Source: Verrucomicrobium spinosum
Lineage (GTDB): Bacteria > Verrucomicrobiota > Verrucomicrobiia > JADLBR01 > JAIBCM01
Direction: 5' to 3'
DNA length: 42,454 nt
Assembly: GCA_020718645.1 (NCBI GenBank)
Contig: DYRQ01000008.1
Coordinates: forward strand, 1-42,454
The translations under genes were made by a program, and so were the position numbers. How positions within the stretch are numbered: the first letter of the stretch is position 1; each line of letters starts with the position of its first letter. Positions 1 through 8,797 of this stretch are shown in pieces. The notes beneath the pieces are model-generated. The model saw only the letters and a program-made list of their open reading frames with translations. It had not been told where the DNA came from and did no database searches.

Positions 1-210
1 AGATTCTTTCCCATGCCCCCCCTTCGCGAGCCCCGCGTCTCCGCGTGAGACACAGCCTGCGGCAGTTCCCGCCATCCCTCGTTCCGCTATCCGTGCCATT
101 CGTGAAGTCCGTGGTGAACCATCTGCTAAATTGCAGGTTCTTGCACACTGACCCCTAGTTTCAGAAATAGAATCAAGCGAAGCTAGTCGCGTGCTGCCGA
201 TAAAATTGGA
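1..210. other. Non-coding, repeat-like end of window
   Basis: No convincing gene is seen here. There is a small inverted repeat GTCTC-N5-GAGAC at 37-51. At about 89-118 there are three imperfect copies of a roughly 10-base unit of the type (A/G)TYCGTGNN. The stretch lies downstream of the minus-strand EAL/HDOD gene and could hold its 3' end or part of a dispersed intergenic repeat. Confidence 0.4.
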
Positions 211-1479
211 TTACAATTCAGAGATCAAAGCGTCTGTCCACTGGATGGCTTCACGATAGACTCCCGGAGGCACATCTGCATCAAGTCCTGCTTGGCTCAC
301 CAGAGCATCTACTTCACCCCAATGCCCAGCTTGGTAGGCCAGCGCCAAAGCTAGCGCCACCCCCATGTTACTCACCCCTACACCAAGCACGGCATTAACG
401 ATATCTTCGGAGAGGTGTAAATCTTGGAGCACATCTTCCTTCGGCTCATCTGTGATAGCGTCTATCATAGAGAATAAGCCGACTGTAAAATATTCTTCCG
501 CGCGTCCTTTTTCGCCAAAGTGCGGCGCAATAAGTTCGCAGAACCGAGCCCGGAATACAGTTTGCAAAATCTGCTCCTGCGGCTTATTTTTACCCATGTT
601 GCACAGAGCAAAAACCCGCAGGCAATTCCTCACACGCCTGAGCCCAAGATAAAGCAGGGAATCCGAGACGCTGGTGATTTTCTCGCTGGGAGAAAAGACA
701 GGTGAATTCGCATATTTGAGAATTTCGTAAGCCAAGGCGGGGTCGCGGCGAACCACTTCGATGGCGCGGTCTATGTCAAAAGCTGGGCTGGCTAGCTCTT
801 GGAGCAGGCGCACATGCAATCCCCCACCCGCACTCACTTTCTTACTGCTGAGCATCTCGGGTTTGCTGAAAAAATAGCCTTGAAAAAGATCGTAGCCCAT
901 GTTGTAGGCGCTCAGAAATTCTTCCTGTCTCTCCACTTTTTCTGCTAGGAGCTGGATACCGCGTGGCACGAGACCTGCCGCGATTTTTGCACGCCGCACT
1001 TCATCGGCCTGCATGAAGTCCACTTTTACGATGTCGGCCACACCGAGCAGAGGATTGTTGAGATCGTCGCTCCAAAAGTCATCCATCGCGAGCTTATACC
1101 CGAGCTTTTTCAGACGGACACAGGCCTCGATCACATCTGTCTCGGCTGGGATATCCTCCAGCAATTCGATCACAAAATTCGTGGGGGGCAACACGCTGGC
1201 CACATCCATCCGCAACAGCGTTCGAGTGAAATTGACAAAAGCCAGTTTGCCCGAGGTCATTTTCTCGAGGCCTATATCAAACAGCGCGGTCTTGATCACC
1301 GAAAGAGAAGCTGTAGAACCACTCACCGTGGGATCAAAAGCATTTTTCCCACCAGAGCGAAAGAGCAGTTCGTAGGCGCAGGTCTCTTTCTTGCGGTTCA
1401 AGATCGGCTGCCGCGCAATATAAACACGGGAGTCTTCTTCGCGCTCCCGGCTTCTGTCCTGTGATGTTTGTGCGGCCAT
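211..1479 (-). CDS. EAL/HDOD domain signalling protein (YuxH-like)
   Basis: A 422-residue cytoplasmic protein with a degenerate EAL domain (about residues 18-215) followed by an HDOD domain (about 225-420). The EAL part keeps the opening YIARQPILN, the ELLFR strand, a VKVDF strand and the GYFFSKP end. The DDFGTG loop of active c-di-GMP phosphodiesterases is reduced to DDFW, so catalysis is unlikely. The HDOD part shows the LLQELASP and RDPALAYEILKYANSP segments typical of the family. Proteins of this build usually act as regulators or scaffolds in c-di-GMP, motility or stress signalling. It stands alone, with its start 35 bases from the end of the PAP2 gene on the same strand. The family call is firm; the partner and role are unknown. 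Confidence 0.88.
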   Translation of the reverse strand: MAAQTSQDRSREREEDSRVYIARQPILNRKKETCAYELLFRSGGKNAFDPTVSGSTASLSVIKTALFDIGLEKMTSGKLAFVNFTRTLLRMDVASVLPPTNFVIELLEDIPAETDVIEACVRLKKLGYKLAMDDFWSDDLNNPLLGVADIVKVDFMQADEVRRAKIAAGLVPRGIQLLAEKVERQEEFLSAYNMGYDLFQGYFFSKPEMLSSKKVSAGGGLHVRLLQELASPAFDIDRAIEVVRRDPALAYEILKYANSPVFSPSEKITSVSDSLLYLGLRRVRNCLRVFALCNMGKNKPQEQILQTVFRARFCELIAPHFGEKGRAEEYFTVGLFSMIDAITDEPKEDVLQDLHLSEDIVNAVLGVGVSNMGVALALALAYQAGHWGEVDALVSQAGLDADVPPGVYREAIQWTDALISEL

Positions 1480-1514
1480 GGAAGCTGATAGTTTATACCG
1501 ATCTCACACACAAT

Positions 1515-2192
1515 TCAAAGTGAATCTCTCGGAGACTGCTGGCTTTCCCTACCATTCCCAAATGGCAGGTCTTCACAGCCCCGAAACAATGATGGCCACT
1601 TGGTGGCAGCATACCGATAAAGCATGTGGCAGAAGGCCATAAATACTGCCGAATATCCCAGTCCCACCCACACCGATACAAGCACATCCGTCGGGTAGTG
1701 CGCCCCTGTATAAACCCTCGAATACCCCATGAGCACCACCCAGAGCACTATCCCCCAACGGATGTGTGGGAATAAAAAAGCTGCGGCCACACCCACCGAT
1801 ACATTATTCAGCATATGCCCAGAGGGCATCGAGCGGCCACCCGGTTTTTTGACGCGGGTCTGAACCACCTTCACCTGCGGCCCCCACCCTTTCCAGCCGA
1901 CTTTCCTTGCGCCAATGACAGTTTCTACCGGGCGTGGTCTTTGGATCACGGAGCGCAAGGACTGGTTGATGAATCCGTCTCCAATAGCCAAGTTGAGAAA
2001 GAGGACCAGACAGAGGAAGCGGCCACGCTCCCCGCCCCTCCAGAGCAGCCACACCACCCCAGACACCATCAGTGGCATGAGGAGCGACGGGCTGGATACG
2101 GCTGCCATCACCCAATCCAAGACCGGATGCGCCAGCGTCTGGTTCACCAAGCGAAAAATATGCTCGTCGAGAAAGAGAATTTGATCCAACAC
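1515..2192 (-). CDS. PAP2 family membrane phosphatase
   Basis: A 225-residue integral membrane protein with about five to six hydrophobic segments. The phosphatase signature is present in order: RSVIQRPRP (motif 1, with Arg for the usual Lys), the PSGH box of motif 2, and SRVYTGAHYPTDV (motif 3). The family dephosphorylates lipid phosphates such as undecaprenyl pyrophosphate or phosphatidic acid at the outer face of the inner membrane. The start is uncertain. GTG at 2192 gives the frame, but GGAGG ends only one base upstream of it, so TTG at 2189 is an alternative. Only about 23 bases separate it from the divergent LolA-like gene, so the two probably share a compact promoter region. The substrate cannot be told from sequence. 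Confidence 0.85.
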   Translation of the reverse strand: MLDQILFLDEHIFRLVNQTLAHPVLDWVMAAVSSPSLLMPLMVSGVVWLLWRGGERGRFLCLVLFLNLAIGDGFINQSLRSVIQRPRPVETVIGARKVGWKGWGPQVKVVQTRVKKPGGRSMPSGHMLNNVSVGVAAAFLFPHIRWGIVLWVVLMGYSRVYTGAHYPTDVLVSVWVGLGYSAVFMAFCHMLYRYAATKWPSLFRGCEDLPFGNGRESQQSPRDSL

Positions 2193-2215
2193 ACCTCCAT
2201 GCTAGAAAGGTTCCC

Positions 2216-2953
2216 ATGCTGAAACAAGCCGCTTTCCTGCTCATCGCTTTGCTGGGTATCTCCCCCCTGCCAGCCGCACCCGACCCCACTCAACCCACGC
2301 CGCCGGTCGAACTGGTGCTCGGCAAAGTTTGGCGCAACATGGAGCTCCAATCCTTCTCTCTGAAGGGTAATGTTCGAGCCAACAAGCAACTCATCCCGCT
2401 GGAACTCCAGACCAAAGAGCGCCAGATGCTCTACCTCTTTCCGAGCGACTCACTCCAGATCCGCGTGCTGTTCAAACCTGGATCCACCGAACTCTCCTCC
2501 CGGGTCTCTGCCTCTGCGGCATGGGCTCCCGTCCCTGTCTCCAAACTCTCCACCCGCATCCTCGGCACCGACATGACCTACGAGGATCTCGGGCTCCATT
2601 TTCTGAATTGGGAAAACACGCAACCCGCTGGGCTTGACTCCATCAAGACTCTCAAATCCTTCGCCTTTGATGCTACTCCGGCACCCGGTCAATCCCAATA
2701 CGCCAAAGTCCGCTACTGGATCACCGCCGAGCACTTTCTCGTCATCCGCGCCGACGCCTTCAATACCGCAGGCCAAGTCATCAAACGGGTCGAGGTCAAC
2801 GGGGTCATGCAAATCGGCGACGCTTGGGCGCTCAAGGAGATGCAAATCGCCACGCTCATCCCGGGCCGCGACCTCTCTGCCTCCAAAACCATCCTGGAAA
2901 TACTCGAAGGCCAAGAGCAAAAAGCCGTGACATTATCCGGCGATAAGAAATGA
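2216..2953 (+). CDS. LolA-like outer membrane lipoprotein-sorting domain protein
   Basis: A 245-residue exported protein. The first 20 residues form a signal peptide (MLKQAAFLLIALLGISPLPA). The body resembles the outer-membrane lipoprotein-sorting (LolA/RseB fold) family, notably the segment YWITAEHFLVIRADAF followed by a turn and KRVEVNGVMQIGDAW. It probably sits in the periplasm and binds lipid or acyl groups. AAAGG lies five bases before the ATG. Its stop overlaps the start of the PHP gene by four bases (ATGA), so the two are translationally coupled. The fold call is reasonable. It is not clearly LolA itself, because the sequence is diverged. Confidence 0.68.
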   Translation: MLKQAAFLLIALLGISPLPAAPDPTQPTPPVELVLGKVWRNMELQSFSLKGNVRANKQLIPLELQTKERQMLYLFPSDSLQIRVLFKPGSTELSSRVSASAAWAPVPVSKLSTRILGTDMTYEDLGLHFLNWENTQPAGLDSIKTLKSFAFDATPAPGQSQYAKVRYWITAEHFLVIRADAFNTAGQVIKRVEVNGVMQIGDAWALKEMQIATLIPGRDLSASKTILEILEGQEQKAVTLSGDKK

Positions 2954-3720
2954 TGGCGACTGTGAAGGCTCGCATAGACATCCATGTGCATACGCGATTT
3001 AGCGCGGACAGCATCGCTGACCCCGAAGATATTATCGCCGTAGCAAAAGCCAGAGGCCTCTCCGGCTTCGCTGTTACCGACCATAACACCAGCGAATGTG
3101 CTGAATACCTCGAGTCTGTCGGGCTCATGAATCCCTCAGGCGAAGCCGTGGACGGATTCCTCATCATTCCCGGCCAAGAGATCACCACTTGCGCGGGTCA
3201 TCTGCTCGCCATAGGTTGCTCGCTCCCCTCCGACCTGAAAGGTATCCCCCCAGAGGAAGCTATTGAACTGATCCACCGCCACGGAGGTCTCGCTATCCCA
3301 CCCCACCCCTACGACTTTTTCCGTGCCGGCATCCGTGAACCTATCCTCGAGGAACTTCCCATAGATGCTCTAGAAGTTTTCAATGCAGCCACCACCCTGC
3401 GCCGCTACAATACCCACGCCAGACATTATGCGGAAAAACGCGGCATCCCGATGACTGCCGCCAGTGATGCCCACCACCCCGAGGCCGTGGGCACGGCACA
3501 CCTCATCGTCGAGGTGCCGAGCCTGACTGTGGCTCATGTCCTCGAGGCTATTCGCCGCGGGGCAGAACTCCACCAAGCTTATCTGACCCCCAAGGAGGCG
3601 TTGAAAAAAACTTGGAATAACTGGATGCGCTTTGGCAAACGCCAATCTCACCGCCCTGAGCTAGCCCAGTTTGAGGCTCGCAAAAAAAGTCAGGCAGACA
3701 GCACTGACCAGCCAGTATAA
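2950..3720 (+). CDS. PHP domain phosphoesterase
   Basis: A 256-residue cytoplasmic metal-dependent hydrolase. The first PHP motif is IDIHVHTRFSADS, the second is AVTDHNT, then IPGQEITT and HLLAIG. Near the C-terminal end ASDAHHPEAVGTA supplies the last metal-binding Asp/His residues. Together these give the full trinuclear metal site. The family includes nucleoside bisphosphate phosphatases and oligoribonucleases; the lysine- and arginine-rich tail (about 215-250) is not informative. It overlaps the preceding LolA-like gene by ATGA. A second ATG directly follows the first, so the start may be one codon later. The substrate is unknown. Confidence 0.85.
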   Translation: MMATVKARIDIHVHTRFSADSIADPEDIIAVAKARGLSGFAVTDHNTSECAEYLESVGLMNPSGEAVDGFLIIPGQEITTCAGHLLAIGCSLPSDLKGIPPEEAIELIHRHGGLAIPPHPYDFFRAGIREPILEELPIDALEVFNAATTLRRYNTHARHYAEKRGIPMTAASDAHHPEAVGTAHLIVEVPSLTVAHVLEAIRRGAELHQAYLTPKEALKKTWNNWMRFGKRQSHRPELAQFEARKKSQADSTDQPV

Positions 3721-3797
3721 TCCTAGTTCTAGAATACAAAACATCCGAGCCAGCGACACCTGCGCGTGGTCAGGTGCAATCCCAAGGGTGGGTCGGG

Positions 3798-4601
3798 TTA
3801 GTCGGAGGTCTCGTCCGGTTGGCTCTCGGCGGGTTTGACTTTGCGGGGCGCTACTTTTTTCACCGGCTTTGGCGTGAGCCATTTGGCGGCATCGTCTGGG
3901 CGCACTGTTTTCCAAGCACCAGTTTTGAGAGTGCCCAGTTTCAGTTCACCGATCGAAATGCGCACCAGCTTGCGCACATCGTAGCCGAGGTAGCTGAGCA
4001 TGACACGGATCTGGCGTTTGATACCTTGGGAGAGTGTGATCTCCACCTGTATGGGACCAGCCTTGTGGATTTTGTCGAAGACCGCTTTTTTCCCCTCGAC
4101 CAGCATACCTTTGAGGAGTCGTGGAGCCTCGGAAAAATCGAATGGTTTATCCAGCGTGGCAACATAAACTTTGGGAAGCTGGTGTCGCGGGTGCAGGAGT
4201 TGGTGAGCCAGATCCCCGTCGTTGGTCAGCAGCAGCAACCCTTCGCTCTCGGCGTCCAAGCGTCCGACATGCGCCAAATGATGCAACTCAGGAGGGAGCA
4301 GTTCGTAGATGGAGCGAAAGCGGCCTTCGGACACTTTGGAGCACAGATAATTGCGGGGCTTGTGAAAGGCGATGGTCGTGGCAGGGAGCTGGTTCACCGG
4401 TCGTCCATCCACAGCCACTTTATCCCCGGGAAGCACCTGTCTGCCAAGGTCGTTGACCGTCTGGTTATTCAGGGTGACTCTGCCTTCGGTAATCATGGCT
4501 TCGACACCACGCCGCGACCCGAGTCCAGCAGAGGCAAGAAATCGGTTCAGGCGCATGCTAGAGCTAGCAGCACGGGGGGTATTGGATCGTTTGGTGGGCA
4601 T
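3798..4601 (-). CDS. RsuA/RluB family 16S/23S rRNA pseudouridine synthase
   Basis: A 267-residue RNA-modifying enzyme. An S4 RNA-binding domain (about 17-65, MRLNRFLASAGLGSRRGVEA) is followed by the pseudouridine synthase domain. The catalytic motif HVGRLDAESEGLLLLTNDGD contains the active Asp. It then shows the LLHP turn, the QGIKRQIRVM strand typical of the RsuA/RluB/RluE group, and a basic tail rich in Lys/Pro. The family converts a specific rRNA uridine to pseudouridine. It lies directly downstream of the CheW-CZB gene on the same strand, with no spacing. Whether the target is 16S or 23S rRNA cannot be decided here; RluB is the more likely relative. Confidence 0.88.
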   Translation of the reverse strand: MPTKRSNTPRAASSSMRLNRFLASAGLGSRRGVEAMITEGRVTLNNQTVNDLGRQVLPGDKVAVDGRPVNQLPATTIAFHKPRNYLCSKVSEGRFRSIYELLPPELHHLAHVGRLDAESEGLLLLTNDGDLAHQLLHPRHQLPKVYVATLDKPFDFSEAPRLLKGMLVEGKKAVFDKIHKAGPIQVEITLSQGIKRQIRVMLSYLGYDVRKLVRISIGELKLGTLKTGAWKTVRPDDAAKWLTPKPVKKVAPRKVKPAESQPDETSD

Positions 4602-5477
4602 TTAAAAGTGGGGATTCGTCTGCGATATGGGTGCCTCGGCAATGGCGTTGTAGGCAGCGGCTAGTCTGCCTAACTCGAGTTCGTAAGCCACCACAGTGCC
4701 ACCCATGACACGGGCAACTTTTTTCACCAACCCACTAGCAGCCAAGGCGGGAACAGTGCCAGTGGCATCGCTAAATCGGTCGGCAGGGATTCGCTCCACA
4801 CCCTCTACAGAGTCAGCAGAGATCGCGATGAGATCTTTACCAAGGTTGATCACCAAAGCCACCTCTCGGACACTGCTGACTGCGGTTTTTTTCACCGAGG
4901 CAAAAATGTTGAGCACCTTGGGCAAGATGGTTTCACGGGCGTGTTCGATGATGCGTCGCGCCTCATCGTGCTGACCTGCTGCAACGAGATCGAGTGTTGT
5001 GTTGGCCACGGCGTGGATGTCAGCGTGGGGCTTGTGAATTTTATCGAGTTCGAAGGCAAGAGCCCTCTGCTCAGGCTTGTAGCTGGAGAGCCATTTCCCA
5101 AAAGCGCATTGTTTCGGATCGCCTGCTAGTGTGAAATCTGTGCCATCATTGATACAATTTTCCAGTGTTTGTAGCCACCTCACATGGTCTTGCTCCCGGG
5201 CGTCCAACATCTCGACCAGATCAGCTATGTTTTTGCGCTTGGAGGTCAGACCAATAAACATGCGCATATCTATGAGCGGGATGACTTTTTTGCGCAGGTC
5301 AATAATTCCACGCAAATGTCGGGGAGAATCGGGGACGGGTATCCACTTCGGCATCATGATAATTTGGTGTATTTTATCCGCTAAAATAGCAAAATACTGG
5401 GTATCTTCACGGAAGATCAGGTGAGGTAAAACCAGTGATCGGCGTTTGGCTTCAGAGATCATATGCTTGGGTGCCAT
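4602..5477 (-). CDS. CheW-like protein with an internal CZB zinc-binding domain
   Basis: A 291-residue cytoplasmic chemotaxis-type protein. Residues about 17-80 match the first half of CheW (LIFREDTQYFAI, PVPDSPRHLRGIIDLRKKVIPLID), and residues about 203-280 match the second half (ALVINLGKDLIAISADSVEGVERI). Between them, about 88-195, lies a CZB domain. It has His98 followed by Trp101, the signature CAFGKW at 124-129, and His148/His151/His155, giving the 3His-1Cys zinc site of the family. CZB domains sense zinc or hypochlorous acid and sit on chemoreceptors or diguanylate cyclases, whereas CheW couples receptors to CheA. The protein could therefore tune array signalling in response to zinc or oxidant. 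No cheA or receptor gene is in the window. An ATG at 5462 is an alternative start. Confidence 0.85.
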   Translation of the reverse strand: MAPKHMISEAKRRSLVLPHLIFREDTQYFAILADKIHQIIMMPKWIPVPDSPRHLRGIIDLRKKVIPLIDMRMFIGLTSKRKNIADLVEMLDAREQDHVRWLQTLENCINDGTDFTLAGDPKQCAFGKWLSSYKPEQRALAFELDKIHKPHADIHAVANTTLDLVAAGQHDEARRIIEHARETILPKVLNIFASVKKTAVSSVREVALVINLGKDLIAISADSVEGVERIPADRFSDATGTVPALAASGLVKKVARVMGGTVVAYELELGRLAAAYNAIAEAPISQTNPHF

Positions 5478-5497
5478 GGCAGGACTGTAAGTATCAG

Positions 5498-5518
5498 AAG
5501 GCGTTTAATCAACGCCTT
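5498..5518. other. Hairpin upstream of the CheW-CZB gene
   Basis: A perfect 8-bp stem, AAGGCGTT/AACGCCTT, with the five-base loop TAATC. On the plus strand it is followed by TTGTTC, but no plus-strand gene ends here. On the minus strand it falls about 20 bases ahead of the CheW-CZB start, so it may lie in that leader. Confidence 0.4.
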
Positions 5519-5693
5519 TTGTTCACGAATTTCATGTTTTACACACAATCGCTGGGAGGTAAATCAGGGGAGACAAGCGTAACACCATGGTATGACTTGC
5601 AAGCCAGCTCAATCACCAAGCGTGACCAGAATTGGAATAGATGGAAAAAAATCTCTCGCCCTTTTGCTCCCTTACCGCTGCTATGACTGTGCC

Positions 5694-5939
5694 GTGCCGA
5701 TTTACCGATATGAGCCCATCGAGGGCGGGTGCAAAGTCTGCGGCGGGTGCTTCGAGCTTCTCCGCCCGGCTGACCGACCGACTCTCGACCACTGCCCCGT
5801 CTGCCGTAAAAAAGTGCGGCAGGTATTCGATGCTTTTCACACCCCTTCGATCACCAAACCGCTCTCCGTCTCCGATGCGAAGCAGGCGGGATTCACCCTG
5901 TTCAAAAAAGTGGAACCCGGGGTCTATGAAAAAGAGTAA
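5694..5939 (+). CDS. FmdB-like zinc ribbon protein
   Basis: An 81-residue small protein started from GTG at 5694, which gives the family opening (M)PIYRYEP. Two cysteine pairs, CKVC at about 13-16 (with a third Cys in GGC) and CPVC at about 35-38, form a zinc ribbon. The QVFDAFHTPSI segment and basic tail follow, as in FmdB/putative regulatory proteins. The four residues IEGG before the first CxxC are an insertion relative to the common MPIYEYxCxxCG form. The function of the family is not settled. It ends two bases before the DUF2723 gene, so it is probably the first gene of that plus-strand run. An upstream extension in the same frame to 5592 is open but does not resemble the family. Confidence 0.72.
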   Translation: MPIYRYEPIEGGCKVCGGCFELLRPADRPTLDHCPVCRKKVRQVFDAFHTPSITKPLSVSDAKQAGFTLFKKVEPGVYEKE

Positions 5940-5941
5940 CC

Positions 5942-8797
5942 ATGTCTGCTGAACGACAGCCCTCCTGGACTCGCGCCGATCTCTGGTGTGCCTTGGCCTG
6001 TGCCTGCACGGCCTGGGCAGTCTATGGCTATACTCTGGCTCCCTCGGTGACCATGGAGGATTCTGGGGAGTTCATCACGGCTGCAGCTCATCTCGGTGTC
6101 CCCCATCCCCCCGGCTATCCGCTCTGGACGATGTTGGCATGGCTGTGCGTGAAGCTCCTGCCTTTCGGCAACTGGGCGTGGCGGGTCAACTGTCTTTCTG
6201 CCGCCTGTGGTGGTGCCGCTGTAGGTATGTTAGCCCTGCTCATCGGTGCTTCGTCCCGCCGATTTCTCGCCTCGATCACCTCTGATCCCCGCGCTCGCGC
6301 CTTGCCGCACCTTGCAGCGTGGACGGGGTCTCTCGTGCTGGCTTTGAGCGAGTCCATGTGGAGCCAGGCGGTCATCGCGGAAGTCTATACGCTCAACGCC
6401 TTGATCCTCTGCTCCTCGCTGCTCGTGTTTTATCTCTGGATGCACGACACTGGACGGCGGCGGTGGCTGGTGCTGCTTGCGTTACTCCTCGCACTGGGCA
6501 TGTCCAACCACCACACGCTGTTCTTTGTCTTCCCTGCATTTTTCATCGGTGTCTGGCTGGCCCGACGCGATTTCTTTTTTGATTTCTTGGCCGCCATCTG
6601 TTTTGTGAGCGCCTCAGTGCTCGGGGTGTTCGCCTGGCTCTCGGAAGATGAGTTGCTGATCCGTATCGGATGGCGTCTGGGCATAGCCGCTGTTGCACTC
6701 CCTCTCCTGTGGGCTTTCCTGAACCGCCGCAGGCCCGACTTGCGCCTCGTGTCAGGCATCTTTGTGGCTACCTGGATTGGGTTGCTCGTTTACTGTTATA
6801 TGCCGCTGGCCTCGATGACCAACCCGCCGATGAACTGGGGTTTTGCCAGTGAGAAACGGGGGTTTTTCCACGCAGTCAATCGTGGCCAATATTCTGACAA
6901 CCTCGCCGCTACCATCAAGAATATCGCAGGCCCGGTCATCGGCTGCGCCCCGACACCGGACGGAAGGGAGGACAAACGCCAGCCCTCCGATCCACTCCCG
7001 ATTAAGCTCGCCAAGCAGGCGGGCCACTACTTCGGCAGTTTGGAAAAGAATATCTCATTACCCCTCTCACTCCTCGTGCTCTGCGTGCTGCCTTTCTGGG
7101 CCTTTTTTGGCCAGAAAGAATCTTCGTGGCTCTGGTTCACACTAGCAGCGTTTGTCGGCATGGCTTTTTTTCAGATGGCTGTCATGGGCACGAGCACTGA
7201 CTCTCAAGCTGGCTGGGTGGGCAGGACATTCTTTTTGCAAAGCCACTGCACTTTCGCTCTCTGGATCGGCTATGGCACTGCGTTCGGGCTCCTCTTTGTT
7301 CTCCAGAAATTTGAGAGACTCCCAGCCTCTGCCCTCTGGCTTGCCGCTTTGGCTCCTGTAATTCCTTTTCGTATCAACCACGCCACCTGCGAACAACGGG
7401 GACACTGGTTCGGGTGGCAGTTCGGGCGCGACTCTCTGGCGATGGTCGAGGATAACGCGGTCGTGTTCGGTGGCACTGATCCCGGACGGTTCGTGACGAC
7501 CTACACCATATTTTGCGAGAGTCTTCAGCCTGCTGCCTTCAAGAAAGATCCGGCCTTCGATAAATCTGGCGTGACCATCATCACGCAAAATGCCCTAGCC
7601 GACTCTACTTACATGAAATACATCCGCGCTCATTACGATGAGTCGCGCAGGCAACGGTATTGTTTTTTTGAACGCTGGCTTGGGCGCAACACGATCTACC
7701 CCAAAGAAACTTTGCGGTTGCCCACGCAACCAGAGGTGGATGAGATTTTCCAAAAACACGCCGAGAAGAAGAGCCGGCGGCTCGGTGGATCTCCCGTGAC
7801 TATCTCGGGGCTCGAAGATGTCTTTGCCATTAGCGGTGACATCTCGAAAAAAATATTCGACGACAACAAGGCTACCCGCCCGTTCTATGTCGAAGAGAGC
7901 TTCCCCATGGAGTGGTATTACCCCCATGCGGAGCCGTGGGGTCTCTTTTTGAAAATCCACCCGGAGCCACTGCCTGCGATTACTCGTGAGAGCCTGCAAC
8001 GAGATCGAGCCTTCTGGGACGACTACACGGCTCGACTGCTCGCGGACCCGAAATTCGAGCACGACCGCCCGGCCCGTATGGGTTTCTCCAAACTGCGTCA
8101 CAACATCGCCAACATCTACACCCACCGCAGCCTGACCGAAGAAGCGGAATATGCCTACCGCCAAGCGCTGCGACTGGCTCCCGACAACATGGAAGCCACT
8201 GCTGGCTTCGGGCGCATGCTGATTGAAATCGGGCGGGAAAATGAAGCGGTGCAATTACTCGCGCAAGCAGTCGGGCGCGATCCGGGCAGCGAGACTCTGC
8301 GGGAGATGCATCAGGCCTCCCTGCTCGCCTGCGACACCCGTGGCGCGATTCGCGAGATCCAGTCCAAACCCTCCCCTCTCGCTCCCGACGACCTCATTGT
8401 CTTGGCTCTTGCGCACGGGAAGCTCGGGGAGTTTGGAGACATGAAAGCGCCGGTGCTCGAACTCTTGGCGAGAACAAATATCGGGGTTGATCCCATTAAA
8501 AAAATTGCCGAGGTCACCCACCGCTACGACCAAGTAGAGTTGCACCTGCGCTGCTTGGAACGCTGGTCTGAGCTGGAGCCCGATAATCTCTCTCTGCTCG
8601 CCCACGGCGCCTTGGCTTCGCAAATGAATGGGCGCGAACCGCTGGCTCTCGCATTTTTCAAAAAATGGGTAGCGGCTGCCGATGCCCCACGCAGGGCGGC
8701 AATGAAGCGAGATGATCGCTTTGCCCCACTCCACTCGCTGCCCAACTTCAACTCTCTGCTCGATACCACCCCCTTACCCAAGGAGAAAAAACCATGA
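5942..8797 (+). CDS. DUF2723 membrane glycosyltransferase-like protein with TPR tail
   Basis: A 951-residue inner membrane protein. Residues about 10-460 carry some ten or more hydrophobic segments. Early in this part is the DUF2723 signature PSVTMEDSGEFITAAAHLG, followed by PHPPGYPLW. DUF2723 belongs to the GT-C-like group that uses lipid-linked sugars, with the acidic residues of the first periplasmic loop as the likely catalytic site. A soluble region (about 470-950) follows; it includes TPR-like helices from about 710 to 920 (EEAEYAYRQALRLAPDNMEA, AVQLLAQAVGRDP). It starts two bases after the FmdB-like gene and its stop overlaps the nuclease start by ATGA. A role in protein O-glycosylation is plausible but inferred. 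Confidence 0.82.
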   Translation: MSAERQPSWTRADLWCALACACTAWAVYGYTLAPSVTMEDSGEFITAAAHLGVPHPPGYPLWTMLAWLCVKLLPFGNWAWRVNCLSAACGGAAVGMLALLIGASSRRFLASITSDPRARALPHLAAWTGSLVLALSESMWSQAVIAEVYTLNALILCSSLLVFYLWMHDTGRRRWLVLLALLLALGMSNHHTLFFVFPAFFIGVWLARRDFFFDFLAAICFVSASVLGVFAWLSEDELLIRIGWRLGIAAVALPLLWAFLNRRRPDLRLVSGIFVATWIGLLVYCYMPLASMTNPPMNWGFASEKRGFFHAVNRGQYSDNLAATIKNIAGPVIGCAPTPDGREDKRQPSDPLPIKLAKQAGHYFGSLEKNISLPLSLLVLCVLPFWAFFGQKESSWLWFTLAAFVGMAFFQMAVMGTSTDSQAGWVGRTFFLQSHCTFALWIGYGTAFGLLFVLQKFERLPASALWLAALAPVIPFRINHATCEQRGHWFGWQFGRDSLAMVEDNAVVFGGTDPGRFVTTYTIFCESLQPAAFKKDPAFDKSGVTIITQNALADSTYMKYIRAHYDESRRQRYCFFERWLGRNTIYPKETLRLPTQPEVDEIFQKHAEKKSRRLGGSPVTISGLEDVFAISGDISKKIFDDNKATRPFYVEESFPMEWYYPHAEPWGLFLKIHPEPLPAITRESLQRDRAFWDDYTARLLADPKFEHDRPARMGFSKLRHNIANIYTHRSLTEEAEYAYRQALRLAPDNMEATAGFGRMLIEIGRENEAVQLLAQAVGRDPGSETLREMHQASLLACDTRGAIREIQSKPSPLAPDDLIVLALAHGKLGEFGDMKAPVLELLARTNIGVDPIKKIAEVTHRYDQVELHLRCLERWSELEPDNLSLLAHGALASQMNGREPLALAFFKKWVAAADAPRRAAMKRDDRFAPLHSLPNFNSLLDTTPLPKEKKP

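Noticed and set aside
3774-4664. Open frame of 296 codons on the plus strand
   Set aside because: It is antisense to the pseudouridine synthase gene, which has clear S4 and catalytic motifs on the minus strand.
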